Of a DNA stretch of 21,231 bases, positions 6,920 to 15,604 are shown one piece after another; the stretch's first letter is position 1; each line of letters opens with the position of its first letter. The DNA lies in assembly GCA_934277495.1 (NCBI GenBank), contig CAKQUI010000025.1, forward strand, positions 1-21,231. The letters are read 5' to 3'. Made by a program: the position numbers and the translations under genes. Under the pieces are notes generated by a model. It did no database searches, was not told where the DNA came from, and was given only the letters and a program-made list of their open reading frames with translations. The stretch comes from an uncultured Clostridia bacterium. Its GTDB lineage: Bacteria > Bacillota > Clostridia > Peptostreptococcales > Anaerovoracaceae.

Positions 6920-8236
6920 TCACTGATCCACCTTACAGACAAAACATCTCATCTTGCCGTTCTCATCCGGCGGTATCACATCCAGCCACTCGAAGGTTAT
7001 GTTGAATTCGTCTCCGTATTTGGAGTCCACACGCTCCAGGAAATATTTCTCGATCTCCTCCTGCGTATGATCATTGTTTTTGAGATCACGTACAAGCTGC
7101 ACATGTATGTCGTGATATGATTCCTGTATATATCTGAACTGGGCTATGCCTGTGATACCGTTAGGGATCTTTCTCAGGAAATATGCTGATGAATCAATAC
7201 CGGATTCGTGCTTAACGAAATCGTTGACCCTGCCCTGTATCGAAGTTATGAACCTTACTCCCTTTTCTGTCACAGATGTCGCTCTGTCACCTATATCGTA
7301 ATTTATGAACGGGAAATCTCTTTTCAGCAGCGTGGTGATGACCACCTTGCCTTCGTCTGCCAGATGCCCGTCATCATCGTAAAGGTTTACCACATGGGTG
7401 TCGTTGCAGATGTAGTATCTGTCTGCTCCCGGTACCTGGACTATGCAGCTTCCGGTCTCTGAACTGCCGTATGCGTCCATCAGACCGTCTCCGAAAGTCT
7501 CCTTGAGGATGGTCCTTGTCATATCGTCCACCATCTCGCTGACAGGCACGAATATATCCGGCCTGTGTATCTCAAGGTCGTTTCGCTGTGCAAATAAAGC
7601 CATCCTCACAAGACAGTTCCTCCTGAAACTGAGCAGATCAGGTTTGTATTCGTTGATATCGTTTATGATCTCCCTGATACCTTCACCCACACAGTTGTCC
7701 TCCGGCACCACTTTTCGCCTGAGGATACCAAGTTTCTGCACCCAGGAATCTCCTTTCTTCTCATCAAGACTCCTGTGGCTTGTCTTGAAGGAATACATCT
7801 TGCCTGTGAACGGCTTGTATCCTGCGAACATCAGGACCCTTATCCAGTTGGCGTTGAGACATGCGGTCTCCCTTGCTGTCTGGAAAAACTTCAGCGGGTC
7901 TCCTGATGAACCGCTGGTGGTGAAGATCTCCCATTTGTCATAGGCTTCCGGGTCCTCCGCGATTATCTTTTCCATCCATGTCCTGACTTCAGCCCTGTTT
8001 GTAGTAGGGAATTTAGCCAGATCCTCTGCCGAATGGAAATCATCCGGCGTGAGTCCCACCGACTCGAACTTTTCTCTGTAAAACGGTATATCATATGCTG
8101 ACTTCATCAGCCTGTGGACGTTCCTGTCCTGCTTTCTCTTTATTTTATCAAGATCCTGCGGTATCTTCTTATCCAGTTTCATGAGATATCCGAAGGTCAT
8201 TATGTTTTTCATTTTTTTGCTGAACGAACCTGCCAT
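6920..8236 (-). CDS. Adenylate-forming enzyme, PaaK/CapK-like (phenylacetate-CoA ligase family)
   Basis: 438 residues. The ANL superfamily motifs appear in order: FTTSGSSGDP (phosphate loop, 105-114), YGSSETG (256-262), NYDIGD (312-317, ribose-binding Asp) and a C-terminal NGKMRCF with the Lys expected to act in adenylation (about 428). The N-terminal part, VHRLMKSAYDIPFYREKFES, is typical of the PaaK/CapK branch. Members activate a carboxylic acid with ATP as acyl-AMP and pass it to CoA or another acceptor. CapK-type members occur in envelope polysaccharide loci with largely unknown substrates. AAGGAG lies 5 nt before the ATG. It heads a two-gene operon with the reductase. No convincing promoter is visible in the 87 nt upstream, which contain the terminator of the preceding gene. 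Confidence 0.82.
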   Translation of the reverse strand: MAGSFSKKMKNIMTFGYLMKLDKKIPQDLDKIKRKQDRNVHRLMKSAYDIPFYREKFESVGLTPDDFHSAEDLAKFPTTNRAEVRTWMEKIIAEDPEAYDKWEIFTTSGSSGDPLKFFQTARETACLNANWIRVLMFAGYKPFTGKMYSFKTSHRSLDEKKGDSWVQKLGILRRKVVPEDNCVGEGIREIINDINEYKPDLLSFRRNCLVRMALFAQRNDLEIHRPDIFVPVSEMVDDMTRTILKETFGDGLMDAYGSSETGSCIVQVPGADRYYICNDTHVVNLYDDDGHLADEGKVVITTLLKRDFPFINYDIGDRATSVTEKGVRFITSIQGRVNDFVKHESGIDSSAYFLRKIPNGITGIAQFRYIQESYHDIHVQLVRDLKNNDHTQEEIEKYFLERVDSKYGDEFNITFEWLDVIPPDENGKMRCFVCKVDQ

Positions 8237-8283
8237 TATAACTCCTTCCTGCTTTTACTCACTATACAATGATATTACCATGA

Positions 8284-8310
8284 AAAACGGCTCTTTTAAA
8301 GAGCCGTTTT
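8284..8310 (-). terminator. Intrinsic terminator of the L,D-transpeptidase gene
   Basis: ACGGCTCTT pairs with AAGAGCCGT in a near-perfect palindrome, with A residues on one side and T residues on the other. Read on the minus strand it lies 14 nt past the L,D-transpeptidase stop and ends in a run of five T. Confidence 0.88.
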
Positions 8311-8323
8311 GATGTTGTCTGGT

Positions 8324-10048
8324 TTAATATGATATTACTGTCGTTTTCTTCGGGATCGTATTGTAGATATACTTCGCATCATTTGTATACATCCTCACGC
8401 ATCCGTTGGATACCGGTCTGCCTATCGTGTACAGTCCTGCAGGTCTCGAATGGAAGGAGTTGCCTCCCTTTGTGAAGTATGTCACATACATAGCCGAGCT
8501 TGTCGGGCTGTGCCAGCGCTTTCTGATCACCTTGAACTTGCCCAGCGGAGTCCTTGTGGACGCCTTGCCGCCGGCTATCCTGAAGTTGTGTATCTGCTTC
8601 CAGTGACCTTTCTTGCCTTTGAATATATACGTCCTCTGTGTGTAGTGACATATGAACACAAGATACTTGCTCTTGCTGGAATATCCCTTCCTGTTGACAA
8701 AATCTTCCTTGGCCTGTGTAGTATAGTCAAGCGTCCTGTAAGGTGCATAGAAAGAGATATTGCCTCTTCTTATCCAGTATGTCTTGCCGCTTTTCTTAGT
8801 CTTGATATAAGCCATGGTCTTGCCGCTGACTCTTCTTGTCTTGATGATAGTTATCCTTGTGCCTGATGCCAGGGTCGACTTGCTTTCAAGCTTAGTAGAT
8901 GAACCTTCTTTGTATTTCTTCGCAGGTCTCATGAGGACACCCTCAGAATAACCGATCCTGATATCTCCTGTGAGATATTTCTTCGCAGTTATCTTCCTTG
9001 TGTTGGACCAGCTGCTCTTTGCTGATTTGCCGTTTACAGTTCTCACTGCTATTACTCTGTATTTATATTCTTTGTTTGTCTTGAGGCCGGTGTTCTTGTA
9101 TGTCACAGCACCTTTGACTGTTTCGATCTTCGACCATTTTTTGTTGTAGTATCTGTATACTTCATAGGATGTCGCTCCTGAAACTTTGCTCCATTTGAGG
9201 ATAGCGCCCTTGTTGTAAGGTTCGAGTTTGCTGAGGGACGGTTTCTTAGGCACTGTCACTTTTGTAGTTGCTGAAACAGCATCCGATACAGCTTTCTGGG
9301 ATATACCGTCTTTTTCATAAAGGGCTTTTATCCTGAATGTATATTTTTTATTGTTCGAAAGTCCTTTGACAGTCACGCTTGTCTTATCAGCTGCAACTGC
9401 TGTTTCTTTATTATCCAGGGTCTCGTTTACCAGTGTGTATCCTGTAGCCCCTGACACCTTTGTGAAAGTCACAGTCGCAGACGTATCTGCTGCTGTCACT
9501 TTGCTGATCTTCGGCGTATCGATATATATACCGCTGCAGAGCTTTATCTGTCCGTCAGTAGTACTGTCTGCCGAATAAGGCTCCACTGCTATATAATATA
9601 CCTGACCTTTGCTGAGACCTTCGAAACTTACTGACAAAGCATCCGCACCCAGTGTCTGTTTCGCATCTCCGAATGAACTTTTATCACCGGAAAGCTTCGT
9701 TTCACTGAGATATACATTGTAGCCGGCAGGTACCACTGCTGCATCTGCCAGTGTCCATGAAAAATCCAGTTTAACTTTGCCGTCTTTGAGCTCGGCTCCG
9801 GTCAGTTTCAGATCTTTGATATAATCCATGACAGCCTTTGTCTCCACTGTGGCTATATCGTCATCCAGGCCTTCCACACTGCTGCCGCTGTCTTCACCGG
9901 TATTTTCCGGAGTTACTTTTTCAACACTCTGCTTAGGCTCAGACCCGGCACCGTTTGTATCTGCATCAGGCATCTCTGTCGCATATACACCTGTACTCAG
10001 CATACTTGCGATAAGGATTGCCGAAATTACTCTGCTTAACTTCTTCAT
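8324..10048 (-). CDS. Secreted L,D-transpeptidase (YkuD) with three FN3-like domains
   Basis: 574 residues. It has a signal peptide (MKKLSRVISAILIASMLSTGVYA, cut after residue 23) and an acidic low-complexity linker (24-70). Three fibronectin type III-like domains follow (about 75-177, 178-263 and 267-354; VSGATGYT and VSGATSYEVYR mark the strands), then an SH3-like segment (360-435) and a C-terminal YkuD domain (460-574). The active site is His533 and Cys550 in VSNGCVRM, with Asn where SHGC is more usual. Such enzymes make 3-3 cross-links in peptidoglycan or attach proteins to it. The start at 10048 gives a proper signal peptide. ATG 10060 is an alternative, and the ATG at 10138 lies upstream of the predicted transcript start. 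It is a single-gene unit with its own promoter and terminator. Confidence 0.88.
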   Translation of the reverse strand: MKKLSRVISAILIASMLSTGVYATEMPDADTNGAGSEPKQSVEKVTPENTGEDSGSSVEGLDDDIATVETKAVMDYIKDLKLTGAELKDGKVKLDFSWTLADAAVVPAGYNVYLSETKLSGDKSSFGDAKQTLGADALSVSFEGLSKGQVYYIAVEPYSADSTTDGQIKLCSGIYIDTPKISKVTAADTSATVTFTKVSGATGYTLVNETLDNKETAVAADKTSVTVKGLSNNKKYTFRIKALYEKDGISQKAVSDAVSATTKVTVPKKPSLSKLEPYNKGAILKWSKVSGATSYEVYRYYNKKWSKIETVKGAVTYKNTGLKTNKEYKYRVIAVRTVNGKSAKSSWSNTRKITAKKYLTGDIRIGYSEGVLMRPAKKYKEGSSTKLESKSTLASGTRITIIKTRRVSGKTMAYIKTKKSGKTYWIRRGNISFYAPYRTLDYTTQAKEDFVNRKGYSSKSKYLVFICHYTQRTYIFKGKKGHWKQIHNFRIAGGKASTRTPLGKFKVIRKRWHSPTSSAMYVTYFTKGGNSFHSRPAGLYTIGRPVSNGCVRMYTNDAKYIYNTIPKKTTVISY

Positions 10049-10109
10049 TGATTCCCACATTTTCCTTTCATTGCTGTATGTCATTGAAATCACACGATTC
10101 CTGTATATA

Positions 10110-10138
10110 ATAATACAAAAAATCTCCGTCAAAGTCAA
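10110..10138 (-). promoter_or_regulatory. Promoter of the L,D-transpeptidase gene
   Basis: On the minus strand TTGACT (10138-10133), a 17 nt spacer and TATTAT (10115-10110). Shifted 6 nt downstream, TTGACG and TATATA form a second pair, also 17 nt apart. The predicted start near 10103 leaves a leader of about 55 nt and rules out the upstream in-frame ATG at 10138. Confidence 0.7.
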
Positions 10139-10178
10139 TGGTATACAGACGTGTGTTTATTTTTGATTTATATTCCTC

Positions 10179-11399
10179 TCACCGTTTTATCATGCGTTTT
10201 ATCCTGGAAAACACGCCGACAATGAGCTTGCCGGTTCTGAAAGTCCTTGAGGAGCGGAGCCTTTTGATCTCCTGTCTGTTTGCCTTTGCTTCCTGCCGCC
10301 ATCGATCTGCCTGTGCATTTTTTTCTTTCAGTTTTTCTCTGAGGAGCCTTGTTTTATCCTCCAGCTGACTGCTTTTTTCTTTTTCCCGTTCCAGCGTTCC
10401 TTTAAGTTTTCTCTCAGATGCCTTCAGTCTGTCCGCCTGTGCAGCTTTATCTGCGTAAGGCTCTATGAATGCAGTGAACATCATCAGATCCTTTTCTGAG
10501 CATGACTCTTTGAACTCGATCTTTTCTTCATTGCTGAGTTCACTGTAGAATCTCAATATCAGCAAATACCGCCTTTTAAGTTCATGTGCGATCCATACTG
10601 TATTCTCCCCAAGGCTGCCTGCAGCCGACTTTGCTATCCCGGTCAAAGGTTCTAGACTTCTCAATGTCATAAGACAGCTTTGTGGCGTGACATGACTGTG
10701 TTCGATGGAATCATTTCTTATACGCCTTCTTACCATGACCTGCCGGCACGCCATGACACGCCGGGCATTGAGCAGTACCGAAAGTGTGTATGGGGCGTCC
10801 TCGAATATTATGCCTTCTGTGAACCTTATATCGTTTTCTGCAAGGAAACTGCGCCTTGCCAGCTGCAGCCACACGTTGACGGCGTATCCGTTCTGTTCCT
10901 TGAAAAGCCTCAAAAGCTCCGGTCCTGCAAGGGACATGTCCGGATATTCTCCCAGCAGCATGAGTTCGCCTGTTCTCTTGCCTTTCCATGCTGCAGCTGC
11001 TGCTTCGTCGCCAAAAAAATTCACATATGAAAAAATAACTACATCAAGTGCGTTCTCCTCGCATTTATCGAAAGCTTTTTTCAATGCACCGTCAGCGAAC
11101 ATGTCATCGCTGTCAAGATAGGCGATGTATCTGCCTGAAGCTGCATCTATACCTGCGTTCCTGGCAGCACTGAGCCCCATGTTCTCCTGGTGGATCACAT
11201 GCACGCTGTCGTATCCTGCATCATATCTGTCAAGGATCTCCCCTGACATGTCCGTAGAGCCGTCATCTATCAGTATAATCTCGACTCTGACTCCTTCCTG
11301 CTGCAGTATGCTGTCCACTGCTTCTTCGATATATTCTTCGCTGTTGTATACAGGCAGTATGACGCTTATGTCATAGCTGCCACTTGTTTCCTTGTTCAT
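10179..11399 (-). CDS. GT2 family glycosyltransferase with C-terminal coiled coil
   Basis: 406 residues. The N-terminal GT-A domain carries ISVILPVYNSEEYIEEAV, IDDGSTD (44-50), the QENMGLSAARNAGI loop, YLDSDD (DxD, 94-99) and FED (199-201, the likely catalytic acidic region). No membrane helix is seen. Residues 315-382 are rich in Lys, Glu, Arg and Gln in heptad-like order (LKEKNAQADRWRQEAKANRQ) and probably form a coiled coil. The tail ends in SRTFRTGKLIVGVFSRIKRMIKR-like basic, amphipathic sequence that could touch the membrane. Such enzymes add sugars to envelope glycans, and donor and acceptor are unknown. AGGA lies 9 nt before the ATG. It lies 209 nt downstream of the nucleotidase gene, behind a structured leader (11422-11491). 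Confidence 0.88.
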   Translation of the reverse strand: MNKETSGSYDISVILPVYNSEEYIEEAVDSILQQEGVRVEIILIDDGSTDMSGEILDRYDAGYDSVHVIHQENMGLSAARNAGIDAASGRYIAYLDSDDMFADGALKKAFDKCEENALDVVIFSYVNFFGDEAAAAAWKGKRTGELMLLGEYPDMSLAGPELLRLFKEQNGYAVNVWLQLARRSFLAENDIRFTEGIIFEDAPYTLSVLLNARRVMACRQVMVRRRIRNDSIEHSHVTPQSCLMTLRSLEPLTGIAKSAAGSLGENTVWIAHELKRRYLLILRFYSELSNEEKIEFKESCSEKDLMMFTAFIEPYADKAAQADRLKASERKLKGTLEREKEKSSQLEDKTRLLREKLKEKNAQADRWRQEAKANRQEIKRLRSSRTFRTGKLIVGVFSRIKRMIKR

Positions 11400-11421
11400 T
11401 TTCTTTGATCCTATCTCCTCA

Positions 11422-11491
11422 ATATATCCGGCTTACTGCAGGATACACACTTTAGTGATGTCTTTCGCCTGCACTGCATCTGCGGATATAT
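11422..11491 (-). other. Possible structured RNA in the leader of the GT2 gene
   Basis: Read on the minus strand, ATATATCCG (11491-11483) can pair with CGGATATAT (11430-11422) over 9 bp. Inside this, TGCAGG (11473-11468) pairs with CCTGCA (11442-11437). Innermost, CACT/AGTG with flanking ACA/TGT (about 11461-11445) closes a small hairpin. The result is one long rod with internal loops, ending 22 nt before the GT2 start and just before its ribosome site. It has no T run, so it is not a terminator, and I do not recognise a known riboswitch. Chance pairing is possible. Confidence 0.35.
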
Positions 11492-11608
11492 GCCACATCC
11501 GCTGCCTGGACAGCTCGCCTGCATCCTGCCTTGCAGAAGTTTTCCCGTACCTCTCTCAAATGCTTCCCCTGATGACCGGTCCGGTGATTTATTTTTTACA
11601 TTCTTTAC

Positions 11609-13684
11609 TTATCTGCCTGCTTTCCTGCGGCGTCGCTTTATGAGTATCACTGTAACAACGATCGCTGCGACCAGGATGAATAATACCGCTGCTGCAGTCA
11701 GCGCTACTCTGTTTGGCTGTTTAAGGAGCTGCACCGGACTGATACTGCTGATCTCTGTCTTTCTTTCGTGGGTGGTGCTGTAATACTCGGGTATCCTGTC
11801 CCCGCTGAAAGAGTCTATATAGCTTGCCAGTGCATACCAGGCCTTCATCTCTTTGCCGCCATCGTATACGATATAGTCCTCGAAGTCCGTCACAGGTCTG
11901 CCCTTTATATCCTTTGGCTCTATTTTCAGAAGCCCCATGGACTTTGCTTTGACTGAGCCCAGCATCTGACAGGAATACAGGTCTGCGGCAACGCTGTAAA
12001 GCCTGTCGTCATCCAGTTCTTCCACTGATCTGCCGTCATTCAGCTTCACATCCACTGCTCTGTTCAGTATCAGTCTGTTTTTGTTCCAGGAATACTCCAG
12101 ACCGCTCATGTAAAGTCTGGCGACTCCCATGAAGTCCGATATGCTGGCGTCCACCTCTGCAGCATCTTTAAGCTCGCTGCCTGTAAGATACACTCTCACC
12201 AGCGGATATCCCGGACTGCCGTCGGCGCCGTATCCAAGAGACAGGATGTTGAACGCATCTGCCACTGTAACATCTCCTTTGAAAATGCTGCCTCTCACGA
12301 CTCCGCTCGGCACTACTGTCACATCGACGCCTGATACCTCCTGTCCTGGTTCCTGGACCTCGGCATCTGTACCGGTCTTATCTGACTTGTTCTTATCGTT
12401 CTTTTTCCCGGAAGCCTCTCCGGAAGACACAGCCCTGCCGGAAGCAACGCCGCCTTCATCATATCCTGTTATATCACAGCCTTCTGCCTGTGCGATGGCG
12501 TATTTGTACGAGTCTGCTATCAGATCGCCAAGGGTGTCTTCACCCTGCTTCGTACCGAAATTTTCTACAGGTGTGAAGTCTATACTGTTTCGTGCGATCA
12601 CCTGGTCTGCACTGTATCCGTATCTGCTGAAATATTCTTTATCCACCAGTTTCCTGTACTTTGACAGTTCTCTGTCCGTATCCTTGTCAGCTTTTACATT
12701 TTCATCAAGCTGGACCAGGCTGTAATCTCTTACTGCATATCTTTCTCCATCCCGTTTCAGGACTATATGTCCCATATTCCTGTTGTAGCTGCCGCATGAT
12801 ACGATATATGTACTTCCCACTGTCACAGGCTCGTCAAGGACCGTATGTGTGTGACCGCTTATTATCACATCTATATCCGGGACCTCTTCTGCCAGTACAT
12901 AGTCTTCAGTGTCTTCAAGTTTGTCTTTTTCGTTTTCTATGGTGCCGCAGTGGGACAGACAGACGATCATATCCACATTCTCATCTGACTTTATCTTCTT
13001 CACCACTTCGGCGGCAGTTTCCGTCGCATCCCTGAATATCAGTCCGCTTTCAGGAGCATAGTCCACTGCATTCTTTCCCATGATACCAAATACTGCGATC
13101 CTGGCACCGCTATGTTCTATCACAGTATAGTCTTTCATACCGTAGTCGTCACATGCCTTTTTCAGAACTGCTGCATCTTTTTTCAGACTGCTGTCAGCAA
13201 ACGTGCTGTCCCAGTCGATATTGGCAGACAGAAGCTGCGGACCTTTGCCCGAAGCTTCTTCCAGCATCGACGCAAGACCCTTTGCCCTGTAGTCGAATTC
13301 ATGGTTGCCAAAAGTAGTTGCCTCTATCCCAAGATAGTCCATCATCTTCATCTCGGAAGCCTGACTTGAAAATATCGTCTGGTACGGCGTCCCCATAGAA
13401 AAATCACCCGCATCAAGCACGAAGCTCTGCGGGTAGTCTTTCTTAACGTCGTCCATGGCAGACTTCAGTCTGGCGAATCCGCCGGAATACACAAGTCTGC
13501 CGTTTTTCATTTTTTTGTCTGCATCCATATGGGAATGCATATCGTGTGTAAAGATCAGAGAAACAGTATTATCAGAAGCCGTACCGGCTTCAGCTTTTCC
13601 TGCTGTGACAAATACTGCTGCCAGCAGGATGAGGACAGCAGTGAATAATGCTGCCCTGCCTGCATATCTCCTGGATCTGTTCAT
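11609..13684 (-). CDS. Surface-anchored 5'-nucleotidase/metallophosphoesterase (UshA-like)
   Basis: 691 residues. It has a signal peptide (1-33, ending AEA) and a calcineurin-like metallophosphatase domain with HDMHSH (47-52), DAGDFSMGT (91-99), GNHEFD (126-131), SHCG (244-247) and GHTHT (277-281). A 5'-nucleotidase C-terminal domain follows (about 360-625; LGDLIADSYKYA, PSGVVRGSIFKG, TVADAFNILSLGYG). A single membrane helix (659-682) precedes a basic tail (KRRRRKAGR). It probably dephosphorylates nucleotides or sugar nucleotides outside the cell for salvage. A hydrophilic insert of about 45 residues, rich in Gly, Ser, Lys and Glu (410-452), splits the C-terminal domain at a surface loop. GGAAGGAG lies 5 nt before the ATG. 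No sorting LPxTG is seen; the anchor is the helix. Confidence 0.9.
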   Translation of the reverse strand: MNRSRRYAGRAALFTAVLILLAAVFVTAGKAEAGTASDNTVSLIFTHDMHSHMDADKKMKNGRLVYSGGFARLKSAMDDVKKDYPQSFVLDAGDFSMGTPYQTIFSSQASEMKMMDYLGIEATTFGNHEFDYRAKGLASMLEEASGKGPQLLSANIDWDSTFADSSLKKDAAVLKKACDDYGMKDYTVIEHSGARIAVFGIMGKNAVDYAPESGLIFRDATETAAEVVKKIKSDENVDMIVCLSHCGTIENEKDKLEDTEDYVLAEEVPDIDVIISGHTHTVLDEPVTVGSTYIVSCGSYNRNMGHIVLKRDGERYAVRDYSLVQLDENVKADKDTDRELSKYRKLVDKEYFSRYGYSADQVIARNSIDFTPVENFGTKQGEDTLGDLIADSYKYAIAQAEGCDITGYDEGGVASGRAVSSGEASGKKNDKNKSDKTGTDAEVQEPGQEVSGVDVTVVPSGVVRGSIFKGDVTVADAFNILSLGYGADGSPGYPLVRVYLTGSELKDAAEVDASISDFMGVARLYMSGLEYSWNKNRLILNRAVDVKLNDGRSVEELDDDRLYSVAADLYSCQMLGSVKAKSMGLLKIEPKDIKGRPVTDFEDYIVYDGGKEMKAWYALASYIDSFSGDRIPEYYSTTHERKTEISSISPVQLLKQPNRVALTAAAVLFILVAAIVVTVILIKRRRRKAGR

Positions 13685-13727
13685 AAAATCTCCTTCCGGC
13701 AGTTTCAGTCTGCCTGCTGATGCTAAA

Positions 13728-13747
13728 GATCCCTCTGCGAAAGGATC
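13728..13747 (-). terminator. Weak hairpin after thrS, possible attenuating terminator
   Basis: GATCC/GGATC with three further wobble or T-A pairs and a CGCA loop is followed on the minus strand by only TTT. A second small GC hairpin, CCGGC/GCCGG (13760-13772), lies between it and the thrS stop. Neither has a good U tract, so read-through into the nucleotidase gene is likely. Confidence 0.25.
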
Positions 13748-13778
13748 GACCTGCCTCCTCCGGCGCTGCCGGAAAACT

Positions 13779-15524
13779 TTATATAGCTTTGTCTTTTATC
13801 TCTTTTATGAGTTTTTCCTGAAGTTCTTCAGGCTCCATTTCTCCCAGTTCTCCTGCCTTGCTGGATCTTACCGTCACAGTGCCTGCCTCGACTTCTCTTT
13901 CTCCGATTATGCACATGTACGGAGTCCTCTCGTTCCTGGCTTCTCTGATCTTGTAGCCGATCTTTTCGTTCCTGATGTCTGCCTCAACTCTGAGACCTGC
14001 TGCCTTGAATTTCTCAGCTATCTCCAGCGCATAGTCTGTGAACTTTTCTGTTACAGTCATCAGTTTCACCTGTACAGGCGCCAGCCAGAGCGGGAACTTG
14101 CCTGCAAAGTGCTCAATGAGGATACCGATGAATCTCTCGATGGAACCGAAGATAACACGGTGTATCATGACAGGTCTGTGTTTCTCGCCGTCTGAACCGA
14201 TATAGCTGATATCGAATCTCTGAGGCATCTGCATATCCAGCTGTATAGTACCGCACTGCCATGTCCTGCCAAGTGAGTCTTCAAGATGGAAGTCCAGTTT
14301 AGGACCGTAGAATGCACCGTCTCCTTCGTTTATCACATACGGTACGCCTATGCTCTCCATGGCTTCTCTGAGAGCATTTTCTGCAGTCTCCCATTCCTCG
14401 TCGGTACCCATTGAGTCATCCGGTCTTGTGGACAGTTCGATATGGTATGTGAATCCGAACATCTTGTATACGTCGTCGATGAACTTCACTACTCCGATGA
14501 CTTCATCCTTGATCTGCTCAGGCAGCATGAATATGTGCGCATCGTCCTGTGTGAATGTCCTTACTCTCATAAGACCGTGGAGAGCACCTGACAGTTCGTG
14601 TCTGTGGACCTGTCCAAGTTCTCCCATCCTGACAGGCAGTTCTCTGTATGACCACATCTTTCTCTTGTATGCCAGAAGCGATCCTGGACAGTTCATCGGC
14701 TTGATGGCGTAGTCCTCTCCGTCGATCTTAGTGAAGTACATATTGTCTTTGTAGTGATCCCAGTGGCCTGAAGTCTTCCAGAGTTTTTCGTTCATGATCA
14801 GCGGAGTCTTTATCTCCTCGTAGCCTCTCTTCATGTGCTCTGATTTCCAGAAACTTTCCAGTTCGTTCCTGATGATCATGCCTTTAGGCATGAAGAACGG
14901 GAATCCCGGTCCTTCTTCGTATATAGCAAAGAGATCCATTTCCTTGCCGATCTTGCGGTGATCTCTTTTCTTGGCTTCTTCCAGTCTTGCCAGATATTCG
15001 TCCAGCTCAGCCTGTGTAGGGAAACATGTGCCGTATATCCTCTGGAGCATCGGTCTGTTGGAATCTCCTCTCCAGTACGCACCGGCAACGCTCTGGAGCT
15101 TGACAGCTTTGATCTGTCCTGTTCTTTCCATGTGCGGACCTGCACAGAGATCCACGAAATCCCCCTGTCTGTAGAATGAAATGACTTCATCTTCCGGAAG
15201 ATCCTGGATGAGCTCTACTTTGTAGTCTTCATTTTTGTCTGCCATGAACTTTATAGCTTCGTCTCTCGGCAGTTCGAATCTTTCCAGCGGATAGTTCGCC
15301 TGTATGACTTTCTTCATTTCTTTCTGGATCTTGAGAAGGTCCTGATCGTTGAGCTTGTGCTCCATGTCGAAGTCATAGTAGAATCCGTTTTCTATGGACG
15401 GTCCGATAGCCAGTTTGGCGTCAGGCCAGATCTTTTTTACTGCCTGAGCCAGTATGTGAGCTGTCGTATGTCTGTAATTCGATCTCACCTGTGCATCTTC
15501 AAAATTGATTTTTTCTTTAGCCAT
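13779..15524 (-). CDS. thrS: Threonyl-tRNA synthetase, short form lacking the TGS domain
   Basis: 581 residues. It attaches threonine to tRNA-Thr. It starts directly with the editing domain: RHTTAHIL (His19, His23) and DLCAGPH (Cys127, His131). The class II catalytic core follows with MNCPGSL (zinc Cys279), VHRHE, RVRTFTQDDAHIF (His330) and IHRVIFGSIERF (His455), and then an anticodon-binding domain (about 484-577). Typical bacterial ThrS is about 640 residues with an N-terminal TGS domain of about 60, which is missing. There is an in-frame TGA five codons before the ATG, so this is not a start-site error. GAGGAG lies 8 nt before the ATG. No T-box leader fits in the 80 nt after ddl. Confidence 0.96.
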   Translation of the reverse strand: MAKEKINFEDAQVRSNYRHTTAHILAQAVKKIWPDAKLAIGPSIENGFYYDFDMEHKLNDQDLLKIQKEMKKVIQANYPLERFELPRDEAIKFMADKNEDYKVELIQDLPEDEVISFYRQGDFVDLCAGPHMERTGQIKAVKLQSVAGAYWRGDSNRPMLQRIYGTCFPTQAELDEYLARLEEAKKRDHRKIGKEMDLFAIYEEGPGFPFFMPKGMIIRNELESFWKSEHMKRGYEEIKTPLIMNEKLWKTSGHWDHYKDNMYFTKIDGEDYAIKPMNCPGSLLAYKRKMWSYRELPVRMGELGQVHRHELSGALHGLMRVRTFTQDDAHIFMLPEQIKDEVIGVVKFIDDVYKMFGFTYHIELSTRPDDSMGTDEEWETAENALREAMESIGVPYVINEGDGAFYGPKLDFHLEDSLGRTWQCGTIQLDMQMPQRFDISYIGSDGEKHRPVMIHRVIFGSIERFIGILIEHFAGKFPLWLAPVQVKLMTVTEKFTDYALEIAEKFKAAGLRVEADIRNEKIGYKIREARNERTPYMCIIGEREVEAGTVTVRSSKAGELGEMEPEELQEKLIKEIKDKAI

Positions 15525-15604
15525 TTTTGCTTCTCCTCATCATCTTGTTGTATTTCCTGTATGTTCAATACTTATCTTCTCTCTATATCCGGGTGCTGTA
15601 TGCT

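Noticed and set aside
5928..6926. Plus-strand open frame of 332 codons opposite the reductase gene
   Set aside because: Composition is Cys, His and Tyr rich without motifs, and it starts inside the terminator; the minus-strand frame has NADPH-binding and catalytic motifs.
8261..8300. Promoter for the CapK-like gene (TATAGT at 8266-8261 on the minus strand)
   Set aside because: No acceptable -35 at 15-19 nt; the alternative TTTAAA/TAATAT pair falls in the terminator hairpin and is a poor match.
11573..11586. Palindrome ACCGG-T-CCGGT after the nucleotidase gene as a terminator
   Set aside because: A 5-bp stem with a one-base centre and no adjacent T run on the minus strand; too weak to call.
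11392..11643. Plus-strand frame crossing the 209-nt gap upstream of the GT2 gene
   Set aside because: It overlaps both flanking minus-strand genes, has no ribosome site and no recognisable domain.
15525..15604. Possible T-box leader before thrS
   Set aside because: Only 80 nt are available, and no AGGGUGG T-box sequence or terminator hairpin is present.
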